A stretch of DNA of 64,000 nt, taken from the NCBI GenBank assembly GCA_964017185.1, contig OZ024871.1:58207226-58271225 (forward strand). Direction: 5' to 3'. Below, in pieces: positions 10,791 through 22,835 of this stretch. A model generated the notes under the pieces. That model ran no database searches. It was not told the DNA's origin and saw only the letters and a program-made list of their open reading frames with translations. This DNA comes from Rugalucina vietnamica (Eukaryota; Mollusca; Bivalvia; Lucinida; Lucinidae). Within the stretch, counting starts at the first letter, position 1. Every line of letters begins with the position of its first letter. The translations under genes were made by a program, and so were the position numbers.

Positions 10791-13700
10791 AACTTCCATA
10801 TGAACCTCAGTGGACTGAGCAAGACACACGAAAGGTCTGGCCCCAGCCCAGCCTTCTTAAACACTATTTCCAGACACGCCAGTAATGTGAATCCCTGACT
10901 TATATTACATATGAACATGTACTTCTTGCAGAAGTTTAAATAAGATATTGAAGGTGCTATAGAATGGCCACACTTACAAATTCACCATTTTACATGTAAC
11001 GTTTTGTCTTGTTCTCAAGGACAGCTTATGCCCTAGTTCAAAGGAGATGCGATCAAAGATATAACCGCTAGAGTGACCATAGTACTTTCATCCATTAATA
11101 TTACACATTGTCATGGAAACTGGAGTTCTGTTCTGATCTGGTTCTTCCTTATGCATTTAAACTGCAGAACTGTATCCGTCTAAATTAGATACATGTAGCT
11201 TGCGGTATCGCAGACAGTAAATGCGCAAAATGACAAATTTTCGTGATAAAAGAGGGCAGCTATTAAGTGTTTTCTATCCCATAACCACCATTGTTGCTTG
11301 CTACAGATTGTTGTAAAGTGATTCTTGCTTGATGTTCGATGGAGTAGATATAATGTATTTCCTTTGTTGCCTTTTTATGTTTTTGCCCGTATACTTGTAG
11401 AAAATTCGCGAAAAAGAAAGTTTCGAACAACCAAATTTCCATACCTGTGCTCGACACTGTACAACAAGGTCACCACGCTCCCCACTTTGTAGCTCGGTTC
11501 AAAATTAAGTAGTGACTCCATTATAGCATTATCATCATTAGCAACCTAATTATGTTGGGTTTTGCAGATTTCATGCAAGTATCCATCTTTCACTAACCAT
11601 TCAATGCATGTAAGGTGTATAACCAATCAAAAGGAACACAACCTCAAGGAGTCGCGCTTGTTGTTCTCAATGGAGAAGAGCGCTCATTTTATAGCACTGC
11701 CACTCTCTGTCTTACCACATCGGTTCGGTATAATTACATGTATAATTATTTATAATTTCACTATATAGCAAAGTACATTTTGCCAACATTTTTTCAGCAG
11801 TCACATTTAAACAAACATATGAAAGTTTCTTTTCTGTGTAATACAAAACACATTATGGTCTAACATTACAATATCGTGTGTATTTTCCTGCAGAAAATAC
11901 CAATTTAGAATGCAATAGTTTTGACATAATAGAAGTAAATAAAGATATCTTGCCAGCCCCACAAAAATCCACCATTTTGTCGATCCCTTGAATTATGGCA
12001 CGACGTTTGAATTAGCTTATAGCACACTCACTCAAAAGCCTTGATGACATCAATGTTGGCGTCAATAGACATATCTGCAAGGCTCATTTTTATGTAGCTT
12101 CAACAAGATTAGCCCTATAGTGTCTTGTTACACATTGGCTGTAAGGCTATGTCACAAATCCATGGCTAAAGTTAATCAATCCACCTTCACGTTTTGCTTG
12201 CATAAATATGACGAAGGTTGATTGTTCTATTGTAATATCTAGTGAATTGCATGAAAGATGTGTTTTATTTTTGTTCAGATTCATTAGCGTTTAAGACTAT
12301 CAGCCCTTTTTGTATCATATGAGTGAAAATGACTTTACGACACGTTACCGTATAATAAGACACTAGTCGACATGCATTAAGGTTGTGCTGTGTTAGTATT
12401 AAGCTTGTAACCATTAAAACCATGGCTAATTTAAACTAAAAATGCGTCATTGAATTGGGTTGTTCCCCAATTACCTTTCAAGAAAGTTCAAGAAAGTATA
12501 TTATGTATTTTCAAATATGTATATGTCAAAAACATGTATGTAGTCAAGCAAGAACGATGCAAGTTTCACTCAACGGGATAAAGTTGCAAACAAAGTCCAA
12601 ACACTTTGGACAGCAGATTTACTTGCAAACACTAAATTCATTATTTCGAAGCAAATCCTCACAACTTATTTCACCTCAGCCCTCTGTATGCAGGGATTGT
12701 TCTTACGATATCTTGCCGTTATCTACGTTACCAATGACAAACCACTCGGTAACAATCAATAGATGTCATTGATTTATGATAAGTTTACCATTTAGACAAT
12801 GTCATGTTTAAACTAGAATATATAGCTGAATTGTACTATTTCCCAGTCTCCCTTTGAGAATGACTAAGTATGGTTTAGTTTTACACGTAAATATATGTAT
12901 ACTGGCAAGTGGGGACGACACAAGTTTCAATATATGACATGCAGCTGCAAAGAAAGTACAAACTTTTGAGTGGACTAATTAGGATAACCGACTTTATTCA
13001 AAAATATTTCCACACAATCAGTTTGTTTATTTGCGTTAGAAATTTGACGTGCTATTTGTTCATATGGAACTTCCACTGCATATATTGTTACATACGTTAC
13101 CATACGTGGTGCAATAATTTAAGTTCATAGAAAAGCATCTGTGTTAGCATATTTTTCATATTTGCTAATTTTTGTGTTTGTTTTAACACAAAACTTCATA
13201 AAAAATATACCAAAAGTTGATTTTATGGCGATTCTCATGAAATTGGCAACATGTCACGTACGTAACGCATTCAAAAGGCCGCTACGTCCAAACGCCCCAA
13301 CGGTCAGAGTGCTAACAAGTGTCATTTTGAAGGGAATTGGATGTGCTTTCAGAAAATTATACCCTACAAAAATCCCCGGCATGGTGCACCAGGGTCTATT
13401 GGCTCCTCAACGTCTAAACGTGTAGATTTATTGTGCCATGATACTGAACATACGATTTATTTAAATATAAATAATTGTGAGCAATGTCTAGGTCAATCAT
13501 TTCTTTTCATGTTTTGTCATGTTCAGAGATACCAAGGAATATAAAAATGGAAATTTATTGCAAATATGGTATGATAATATCTACCCGGGACCAAAAAACG
13601 GGTTTTAAAATTACGTATTTCCTAACTTATAAATCCTGGCTTATGAAACATATTTTCTTAATCAATATGGGATGCATTTAAGATATGGTTTGCATTTTCA

Positions 13701-14231
13701 TCTAAAGTAACATCTTAAGATTTGGCTTAAAGATAAACACATTACTTAGCAAACAGTTATGGGATAGAAAGTAGATAATGTTATGACAAAGACAATAACG
13801 CAAACAATGAATTATGGAAATTTTGGTCCCGGGTTGGTCCCGGGCTGATTTTCTGAAACATTTGTGGGATTTTTGCGGATTTTTTCATTGTAGCTTTCTT
13901 TGATATATTATCAGATAGCAAAACATAAAAATAATTGTTTACCATATGACTTCTAAAATGACAAAATTCGCAATTTCTCTAACATCGTCAATACCGCAAA
14001 AACTGGTCCCGGGTCTAAATTCCTCGATGGGGTCCTATATTTTGGTCAAAATCACAAAAATTTCGAATGTTTTTGGAAAACAAACATTAGGATCTTTCAG
14101 TAGACCCTTTCAGCTATATATGGTGTAATGTTCATGTAATTGTCTACATGCATAGTGCCTTTTTGATGCCAATAAATATTGGTCCCGGGTCCCGGTCGTT
14201 GGTCCCGGGTTTTACTCCCTCCCCGCATTTT

Positions 14232-14584
14232 GACCGTAAAGCATTTTGACCGTAAAGCATGTCCATGTACGTGTTTGCTTTTATTTCTGGTTTCGAAATG
14301 TTTGAAACACACCCTAAATGTACCTAGGCATGACACAACACTTTGCCATACATACTCCTCGATACGTAGCTCATATTCCTCGTACTCCAAGGTGCTACGA
14401 TTTTATGTGCGCACTTAAAATATGTAGCATAATTATACTTGACAGCTCCAATATGTCGTGCATATGTCACGCAAAGCAAAGTAGCATGCACGCCCTAGTA
14501 GCTCGTACGCACGTAATAACGATTAACATGCCACATAACCATGACGTATGTATGTACCTTTCGTATCCGTGGCGTTTGTGTGGC
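14232..14584. other. ACGTA-rich spacer without gene
   Basis: About 350 bp with many short TACG/CGTA words and a duplicated CATTTTGACCGTAAAG (14226-14260). The overlapping open frames on both strands lack any recognisable motif. Confidence 0.45.
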
Positions 14585-15796
14585 ATTTGTATGGGTGGGG
14601 TATGAAAGACCATGCCGAGCCCGAGCTGCCGAGCCCGAGCTGCCGAGCTGAGAATTTTGATTTCGTATTTTTTCAAAGTTACGGTTTGGATTTTACTAAA
14701 GATGATTTTGGTAATTCATATTCACTAAATAAAAGCTTCAGCAATAGAAATTTCTTGAATTTCTAACAAAATTATAATTTTATTTTCATTTTCCCCTCCG
14801 TCAGGGGTATGAAAGACCCAGCTGACAAAATTTATAATTTTAGTCAATTAGTTCCTTTAGAGCAAAAGTATACCTTTTTTGGCTGAGTCCAAATGTTACA
14901 TGTGTTAAATCCATCATAATCATCACATAATAATGAGGAAAGTTAATATATTTACAAATTTAAATGACTTTTTTCCTTTTTTGTATATAATCCAATATGT
15001 CAGATAATCGATTTTTTACAGGTAAAGTGAAAAAACGAATGGGCAGAAATAGACCGAAACGGACCTGGTAAACCCCAGTACTGTTCTAGGAGACCGGGTT
15101 ACATCCAGATACGAACAAGTTGCATTGTTTGAATTTTGAGTTATGTTCAAGAAAAATAATTAGTTATAACTAACCAAATAGTTTTGTTTATGAGTTGCCA
15201 TGCCTTACGAAGACTTATTCAGATTTAGACTGATTTCCCTTACGCCCTGTCACGTTAGCCTAAAGATAGAAAATTATATTTAGTTTCCAAATGGTACAGT
15301 AAATTATCCAGTTCCGGGTCACTTTTTTTTTCGAAGTGGTTTCCAGATAATTGCTCAGAGCAAATTAGGTTTCGACCTTACCATTAGAAAGTATAATCCT
15401 TCTTCTAAATAATGAACTTCGATCTGATTAATTGTGAATATTCTGTGTGCCACACGATGGCTTTGAAGGAGACCACCAATTTATCCAGTTCCGAATCATT
15501 TGTCCAGTTCCGAATCACTTGCGATAATTTTTAAACAAGAAACTCATTAGCGCTATTTCGTTATGATTTTGATTTTGTAGCTTCATTACTTCTTTATAAA
15601 ACAAGAATTACACACAGTTTACCATTTCAGATAGTAAAAGTATCCAAAAACTGTGTACATGTATACGACGTATAACTTACGTTCTGGATATTGGCGTCAA
15701 TCGAAAACAAATACATGTTCTAAGTCGATAATGGCGTAACTGGTTCCAGATTTTTGCAGTTAAGTGCTGGTAATCATGGGCTGTGCATTAGTTATT

Positions 15797-15846
15797 TTCA
15801 TTTTTGTTTGCTTGCTTGTTTGTTTGTTTGTTTGTTTGTTTTGTTG
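15797..15846. repeat. (TTTG)n microsatellite
   Basis: GTTTGTTTG-type tetranucleotide repeat of about 45 bp. It could be the tail of a minus-strand SINE with (CAAA)n end. Confidence 0.85.
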
Positions 15847-16434
15847 TTGATGTTTTATGAGTTTAACTTTCACCTGTTTGTTTAACATTCAATTTGAATT
15901 TCAAACACAGCTTTAATGTTGCACAAAAGGAGTATGTCAGCTAGACTAGAAACCCAGACAGCATGTTTTGTTCGCGATGCAGATCGACTGCACAAAGAAT
16001 CACCTGCGTAAGGAAACGACCATTTGATTTTTATTATGGGAGGGGGGGGGGACGGGGGTGTAAGATATTTTGAATAAAAAAAAACAGGATCCAATTTTGG
16101 CCGAAAAACATATCTTGGACAGAGTAAATTCTATTTTACTATATTACGTATTGTAATATATACCAATAAAAAGACCGCGTCGTGAGAGAAAAATAATATC
16201 CAGGCCCGGAAACATCTTCCAGCCACCCCCCCCCCCTCTTAAAATTCAAATGGTTGCTCCCTAATAGCTACAGTAATGACTTGGATGAGATGAACAGTGG
16301 TAATTCAAGGTGTAGGTATATCGGTTTGGTTAATCGGACAAACTGGTTCTCCTTTGTTTGTTGAGTTAATGCTTAACATCCAATAAATAAGTTTCGATTC
16401 ATGTCGGCAAGGAACCATCGCTTTCTCAGTAACT

Positions 16435-16560
16435 TGTACTTTAGGGGGAACTGAAAGCGCCTTACTCAGAGTGACACTACAAGGCAGAGTTAGATACTGA
16501 ACCCAGGACCACTCCCTCCCAATTCATGAACTCTACCACTGGGCCAAGGAGGTTCCACCC
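16435..16560 (-). mobile_element. tRNA-derived SINE head, minus strand
   Basis: Read on the minus strand, TGGCCCAGTGGTAGAG matches the polymerase III A box and GGTCCTGGGTTCAGTATC lies about 30 bp further as a degenerate B box. The rest of the body is not clearly bounded. Confidence 0.6.
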
Positions 16561-16599
16561 TCGATGTCTGACAAAAACGTTTTTTGATTGCTGATTTAG

Positions 16600-17260
16600 T
16601 TTGCTTAAGTTTGTTTGATTGGAGGTTTAACGTTCCAGTTTTCAGTCAGGCCGAGATGGAGCTACTGCAGCCTGGGTATGAATAATGGAGTAAATGTGTC
16701 TTGCCCAAACACACAACACGGAACACCGACACCAACACTTGCCAACGCGGTCTCAGCCTGAGCTTGTGCTTTACATCAACGGTTAACAGCTAAGGTCATA
16801 ATGATATCGGATGATCAGTTATCCTAGCTAATGATTCTAATCATATGAACAAGATGACCGCCATGCATATATATGGTTAAATATTAAAGAACTTTTTGTC
16901 CAAAATACAAACAAAAAATGCTTTGTTTGAGTTTGATTATTTGCTTGAGTGGCTGCTTTACGTCCATGGTCAACAGTGAATATCATGTCTGGAAGACCAT
17001 TTATCGTAACAACACTGTTTCTGGGCAACAAATTTGGCCGAAAAACATATGAGACGCGCCAATCAGTAGGTGGGACGAAAACGGGAGAACCCCGAGAAAA
17101 ACAAAACCACCTGACACACTTGGTTTGTCTCACATGGCCAGAGCGGGGTTCGAACCCACACCAGACACAGCAGTGAGAACTTTGGGCACAAGTTCCATAA
17201 AATGGGGGGGGGGCAAAATCCTGACATGACCATAGCGTTAAGCATCAATTCAAACAAACT
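16600..17260. mobile_element. SINE fragments, mixed orientation
   Basis: GGGGTTCGAACCC at about 17146 is a strong B box. Related text (GTTTGATTGGAGGTTTAACG near 16615, CTGCTTTACGTCC near 16952, CCTGACATGACCATAGCG and CATCAATTCAAACAAACTGC near 17220) matches SINE bodies and tails seen elsewhere in the window. The pieces overlap and their borders are unclear. Confidence 0.5.
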
Positions 17261-17293
17261 GCATTGCAAATGAGAGACTGTGGTATTTTGGCA

Positions 17294-17345
17294 ACACGCA
17301 CGCACGCACACACGCACGCACGCACACACACACAAACACAGACAC
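17294..17345. repeat. (CA)n/(CGCA)n microsatellite
   Basis: Alternating ACGCACGCACACAC pattern of about 45 bp. It inflates an apparent cysteine-rich minus-strand open frame that is not a gene. Confidence 0.9.
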
Positions 17346-18199
17346 ATCAAATAAAATACTTACTGAGATTTAAACACTCCCTCCTTTAAATACTGCGATA
17401 CTGATAGATTTAGGAGTACATGTGCTATGTCGACACAATTGATTTTTACTGACCCGAAACTAGCTAAATTGGTAGATAAAATTAACAAGCTCCTACGCAA
17501 CAGAAAATCAATAAATGAAGTTCAGTTTTCCTGGTGTGTTAAAATGAATGTTGGAACGCAAGTTGGAACCAAAAGTGTAAAAAAATAATGTTCCATGGTC
17601 ATGCATTTTGCGGAAACCTGCACCTTGCGGATAATTACACAAGTGCAATATACATTCTAATTCGACAGGTCATCTCGAAGAACAGATTTATTTTAAGCAT
17701 GGAGATAAGTTTTCAAAATCTGACTTCGTGCAGAGGAAGAGAAAAAGATGGACTTCATGACCATACAAAATATTTGTTTTTTAATTGAACAGCTGCTGTT
17801 CAGTTCGTGACGATACGACCACATGATTCGGAACTGGATAAGATTCGAAACCGGATAAATTACTGTATGTTTGTATTCATTATATTGGTCATTCATAGAG
17901 AAACAGGTGGGATATCTCAGCTGGGTCTTTCATACCAGATCAACGAGGAAAATACCCCCAATATTCGCTATTTAGCAAATTATGTAAAAAATACTCATAC
18001 AATAAATTCAATTTTAAATGATTTTTACTATGGGAACATATTTTGTTCAATATATCCACTAATTACTGACAAAATACGAAATCAAAATTCTCAGCTCGGC
18101 AGCTCGGGCTCGGCAGCTCGGCTCGGCTCGGCTGGGCCTTTCATACCCCACCATTTGTATGTGCGGGGTAAAACTCGTTATCGCGTATTCACGACTCTC

Positions 18200-18376
18200 T
18201 TTTTGTATCTACTTCACATCAGCAACGACTGGGATTAAACCACACAAGAATTGTTGTGTCCTTGAGCAAGACACATTGACACCATACAGTACTGGTTAAA
18301 CCCAGGAAGCTTAGGCTCCATCCCAACATGACTGAAAAATTGCTGACTGGGACGTAAAACATCAATAATGATGGTG

Positions 18377-18416
<40 letters not shown>

Positions 18417-18428
18417 TGATGATAACAT
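18200..18428 (+). mobile_element. SINE 3' part with trinucleotide tail
   Basis: TGTCCTTGAGCAAGACAC, TCCATCCCAACATGACTG and GACTGGGACGTAAAACATC are in the order typical of tRNA-derived SINE bodies in marine invertebrates. The insert ends in a (AAT)n tract at about 18377-18415 that would be its tail. Confidence 0.6.
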
Positions 18429-19032
18429 ATTGATAATCATGTTTTTCAATCTGGAAGGTTGGGCTAAGATACAAGTAAGCTCTGCCTTGGATGATTTCAG
18501 TTTTGAGAAGAGACCCAGAGGTGACTGTGCATTTTGTATTTTTGCTGCGCCTGTGTTTCACTCGAATGATTTAAAAACTTTTGAAGTGTATGGTAGTACA
18601 CAAGAACCTAAAAAATCTACTTTTTTTATGAAAAAAAAATACAGTTATTGCTTCACTCAAATCTTTCTATTGACCAAATCTACATTTAATTGCTGGTTTC
18701 CAGCTTATAAATAATCAATATTGGAAAACCAGGTAACCAGTAGAACCTCTTCAGTTAGTCATTGGTCAATATTTGAAGGTGTGTGTCCAATATAGAATCG
18801 ACGAAAAATGTTATTTTCTAGGCATAAAATATTCAAGTAATAAATATTCATGAAATAAATAATTCTCTATATTAATTAGTACTATAAAGTATTCATTAGA
18901 TAAGCATTTAATGCCTAATAGTGTATTCAAAATTGATTTGGACTATTCCGTAGTATGTGGTCAAGTAAAAGGATATATGTTTGAAGTTTATTCGATTAAA
19001 GAAAATGAAGTTTAGTAGATTAAGCAATGACA
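18429..19032. other. No gene seen
   Basis: A plus-strand open frame of 94 codons at 18430-18714 has no recognised domain and starts inside the microsatellite edge. I see no repeat shared with the rest of the window. Confidence 0.4.
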
Positions 19033-19272
19033 TGGATTAGTTGTATATTTTAACATTCTTTTCAGCAATCATTTTTATGCTATGGCTACATGTCAGTAAA
19101 TAAAATCTCTGTTCTATAACCTGACAACCTTTTCACAATAATGGGCGCCTCAAGTGGGGTCTTCAGATGCACAAGGGGTGCAAAATATATGTTCTTTGCT
19201 GGCCTACTGACATGTAGCCTTAGCATAACAATGAATGCTGAAAACAATGTTAAAATGTACAACTAATCCATA
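19033..19272. repeat. Foldback repeat, arms about 70 bp
   Basis: ATGGATTAGTTGTA at the left is mirrored at the right end (TACAACTAATCCAT), and the pairing continues inward through TTTTAACATT, TTTTCAGCA and GGCTACATGTCAGTA. The loop is about 100 bp. Confidence 0.85.
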
Positions 19273-19289
19273 TAATTTCTTTAAGAAAT

Positions 19290-19440
19290 GGGTTTGATTA
19301 CATTGCAATGTAATCGATTAAATTACATATTACTTTGTCCACATAATGAAATCGATTACAATTACTTTAGATTTTGAATGTAATCGATTGAATAACAATA
19401 AATTGAAGAGTAATCAGATTACCTTTGATCACTTTGGTAA
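19290..19440. repeat. TGTAATCGATT repeat cluster
   Basis: ATGTAATCGATTAAATTAC, GAAATCGATTACAATTAC and AATGTAATCGATTGAAT occur within 150 bp, in both orientations. Such alternating TAATCGATTA text is common in ends of hAT-type elements, but no ends or duplication are visible here. Confidence 0.55.
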
Positions 19441-19604
19441 GATGCCAATTAACGTCTCTTCTAAATTGGTTTCTGTAATGCAAGTGGCTGTTTGCTTCCC
19501 ACTGTTATTTTAGGTGGAAACAATAGCAACTCACTAAAAGTATCATTTGATCCAATTTTATTAGGATTATGTGTTTTTCTCTTGTACTGGTCCGTTTCAT
19601 AAGT

Positions 19605-20550
19605 GATCATAAGTTAAGTACATGTACATAGCGATTTGTTTCATAAGTAATGGCCTAGCAGTACCAGTACTTGAAGCTTGGCCAAAGTTTATTTGGTGTT
19701 TGCAGATTTGAACAGATTTCGCTGAGTCAATCCTAATATGTTCACTGATTGTAACACTTTAGATTTTGATCGATTTATAAATAGATAATAGCACATATAA
19801 TATGATAAACGAAATAACATAACTTCTGTGGCACAGATGTCAATGTTAACATTGATTTCTCACACTACGGGAAATTTTGAACGAAAAAATTTATTATTCC
19901 AATAAAATGACAGAGCGTCCAGTAGACTACACCTTACATAATATTTGGTCTACCCTATGTACAATCGAAGCATGAAATCTTGCATCCTACGAGACTGCCT
20001 TCCCTTGTTTGGACTGTCTTTTCGCCATTTTGTATCCCAGTACTTTTTCGAGCGGCTTCCTTGGGATCAAATATTTACATGCAACTGTTTGACCAGTGTT
20101 ATTTGCAAATTACAATAGATTGTATGTGTTATTATGTACCAAACGCTGACTGATTGTATTCTATGGTGTGCTACAGCTAGTAGGGTACAATATTTCAAGC
20201 TTCAATAAACTTGTATATACACAGGGTAGACCAAATATTATGTTCGGTGTAGTCTACTGGGTGATATGCGAATATTACAATATACCCTGTTTTTGGTTAA
20301 AACTTTCTTGAAGTGTACGAAAATTGATATTTGTATCCCAGAAGTTATGATATTTTGCTTGTCATTTTAATGTGTTACTTTTTACAAATTAATCGATCAA
20401 AGTCTTAAATAATTCAATCAGTGAATAGTTCTATGTATATGGTTTGACACAGCGAAATCCGTTCAAATCTGCAAACACTCAATAAAATTTGGCCAAGACG
20501 AAACAAATCGCTATGTACTAAACTTATCAAAAGGGTCTGTAATATCATTC
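19605..20550. mobile_element. Large imperfect foldback element (about 0.95 kb)
   Basis: Several blocks of the left half recur inverted in the right half in mirrored order: TACATAGCGATTTGTTTC (near 19625 and 20510), GTTTGCAGATTTGAAC, TTCGCTG.GTCAA, CATAACTTCTG, and CCAGTAGACTACACC with ATATTTGGTCTACCCT (near 19919 and 20222). The arms are over 400 bp with drift, and the centre is near 20080. No coding capacity. I see no clear target duplication. Confidence 0.75.
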
Positions 20551-20833
20551 AGTATATGCTGGTTAGACAGTTCTGTTTGCTCACCAAAGATACCAAAGCC
20601 ACCAAACAGTACCAAGATTTCAAAATTTTCTCGGGGCAGAATGCCCCCGGACTTCCCTAGCAAGGTGCTGAAAAACTGTCACGCCCATATGGATTTCCTT
20701 ACTACCCCTCTTAAACCACACTGGAAAAGATGTGTCAGAAGTTATTTTGACTGCTTTAAACGTATTGAGTTGTTAAATCATAGAACATGTCATTTATTGT
20801 GCATTTTCTTATTATCTTACTTAAGAACCGTTA

Positions 20834-21480
20834 ATAATAATAACTTTATTTCACGAGGGTAACACAATTAGTACAAAACTAATCTCCCTTGCGGCCCTCA
20901 ATTATTTACAAATATTAGCAGTTGTACAGATACATAAAAATGCTAATTGAAATTCTCACACATAAATTGAAACTCTCACACATCTCTACCAACAAACAAA
21001 ATTACACAAGATTGGTCAAAAAACTTAGTGACTTATTCTTCAGCAATAAACAAAAGTCACCTAGTGTTTGACCAGAAGTGAAAATGATAAAATACAATGT
21101 GAAAAAAGAAGTAAATGTACAAATATTACACATGCATTCAAACAAACATGAGCATGAGGAGCACAAATGAATGACAAAATCTAAAAACAAATTTAATGTA
21201 TAAATATAAGGCAAAAAGAATGATAAACAAATTATAAACACAAACATAATATGAATGGACAAATGGACAACTATACATAAATTAACCATCATCCATTTAA
21301 TAATCTAGCTAGAATGGAAAGATTCGACAGAAGGAGCATTTTTTACACTGGTTTCGAGACAACTCCAAATAACTGAGCCTGAAAAAGCTAAACTGCCTTT
21401 GTATAATTCAGTATTTGGTTTTAACAGTAGATAATCACGTGACTGCGGACAGTCGTCGAAAACGAAAGGGGTTAACCCTG
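20834..21480 (-). pseudogene. LINE 3' fragment: C-terminal end of reverse transcriptase ORF plus 3' UTR
   Basis: On the minus strand 21476-21309 encodes an in-frame tail with TELYKGSLAFSGSVIW and KNAPSVESFHSS ending at a stop, which is the usual C-terminal pattern of CR1/L2/jockey-type LINE ORF2 (SLAFSGSxxWNSLPxxVK). It is followed by about 470 bp of AT-rich 3' UTR and ends with GTTACCCTCGTGAAATAAAG and a (TTA)n tail at about 20850-20834. The 5' part of the element is missing, as expected for an aborted insertion. The hydrophobic minus-strand open frame at 21002-21292 is UTR. Confidence 0.75.
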
Positions 21481-22796
21481 TCCGGCCAAATTATAACGTG
21501 AATCGCATTATTGTAAAATCGATCCATAACAACTCAAGGTAAGTGTTCGCATATTTTCAGTTATTTTCTCTATCTTTGAAAAAATTACCCAAACGACTAG
21601 TGGGTGTCAATGAGAGCTGGTACATAAAACGGCATCTCAGAACCTTACAGATGTTTTATATGACACCAAAACGTACCAAGTTGTCACGGACAACCTGGAA
21701 AGAACAACCCGATATGTGTCAATAATGTGTTGTATATTTGGAAAATTATGAGAAGCCAAACGTCTATTGTCATAAATATTTGAATATATATCAATACTCT
21801 GTTATGAGACACGAGCTTGTTGCACAAATCTTCCAAAAATGGTGTTTTCAAGTCCGGTATCGTAATGCACCGCTTGCCGCAATATTGAAACTGTACGGGG
21901 TTAATTATTGCTGAAGTCGATTTTATCAGTGTCCGCAATACGGCACGCACCGATAAGAGAATAAAGCAATATTACGAGTTTGATGCGCCACAAAGATTGA
22001 CCTATGTTGTAAAGCGAGCATGCATACACACGATGATTTGATTCTAATCATAAAGACCAAGCCTCAGCACTGCACAAGGCATTTCTTAATGTCCCGAAAC
22101 CCCGACAAAATTTTCAACCCGGGAACAACTTGTTTTTGTTCTGGAAAATTTGTGGCCTATTTCAGTAATATTTTTATTTACGATGAATTTCAGGAAGCAA
22201 ATGTTGTGTTAGCTATCAGTTGTGTATATAGGGTGATTCATAATATATGCCCCACTTTTGGACAGTTTTCGGACTATGCGCTATTTTACATCCATTTTAT
22301 GTTATCGTGTTGCCACATTTAAATCTGGTATTTTTGGTACCACTGGCACTCACTGCTGGCATAAATTTTCATACGCTTCAATGGAAAGCATGTTTCTGCT
22401 CTTACAAAAGGTTTGGCTAAGGTGACTACACATTTTTATTCAAGCGACCTCTTGCAAACCATCGAAACGAGCTTGACGTTGTCATAGCCCAGAATAACAA
22501 ACGGCATGTGTCTTTTGTGAAATTGTTCGATCAGTTCTTTTTACCATATATGTGATTGATATATTTAACATGGTATAAAAACAAAACTTTAATCGTTGTA
22601 GACTATTTTGATATAGATTATAACAGTGTATGTGCTGATACAACCTGTACGAAGAGCGTGACGACTAGCTCTTTCCCACACTATGTCCAATGAATATGGT
22701 AAAAGAAAATCCAGGTTCCAAAATTATAGGCTACAAATGAATATTTATGCCAAAAATGTTTGAACGGGTCTTCCGGCATTCAAGCACATATAGATC

Positions 22797-22835
<39 letters not shown>

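Larger units (their letters stand above)
8768..13419. mobile_element. 4.6-kb TIR element, copy A
   Basis: The element at 8771-13416 begins TAGGCTATCACATAG and ends CCTCAACGTCTA, and is flanked by AAC on each side (3-bp duplication). Inverted ends of about 150-170 bp share GTGCACCATGCCGGGGATTT, TTTTCTGAAAGC and CTTGTTAGCACTCTGAC. The interior repeatedly carries GTAACGTA or its complement (about 8925, 9095, 9470, 9670, 12345, 12725, 13095, 13255). No open frame exceeds about 100 codons, so it is non-autonomous or decayed. A 3-bp duplication is known for PIF/Harbinger, CACTA, Zator and Academ types; I cannot choose. Confidence 0.85.
8367..14231. mobile_element. Long-TIR element with CCCGGGACC ends (outer host element)
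   Basis: The element at 8374-14224 begins GGGGAAGGAGTAAAACCCGGG-like and ends with the inverse, CCCGGGTTTTACTCCCTCCCC. It is flanked by GCATTTT on both sides (8367-8373 and 14225-14231), giving a 7-8-bp duplication. The inverted ends extend about 400 bp and share CCCGGGACCAA repeats, ATATAGGACCCCAT and TTTTTGCGGTATTGA. Most of the interior is a second element (8771-13416), so the original was only about 1.2 kb and non-coding. Superfamily is uncertain; the duplication length allows hAT or similar. Confidence 0.8.
14585..18161. mobile_element. Mutator-like TIR element with 9-bp target duplication
   Basis: The element at 14594-18152 (about 3.6 kb) begins GGTGGGGTATGAAAG and ends CTTTCATACCCCACC, flanked by ATTTGTATG at 14585-14593 and 18153-18161. 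The long ends share a CCGAGC microsatellite-like block, AGAATTTTGATTTCGTAT, and a second inner inverted pair GTATGAAAGACCCAGCTGA (14808-14826 and 17917-17935). TCCAGTTCCGAATCA and its inverse recur subterminally. A 9-bp duplication with long TIRs is the usual Mutator signature. There is no transposase; the interior is filled with SINE fragments. Confidence 0.82.

Noticed and set aside
18219..18561. Leu/Ile-rich minus-strand open frames
   Set aside because: They are translations of the (AAT)n tract.
21002..21292. Multi-pass membrane peptide on the minus strand
   Set aside because: It is in the 3' UTR of the LINE fragment, after the stop codon of its ORF2, and T-rich sequence gives hydrophobic codons by default.
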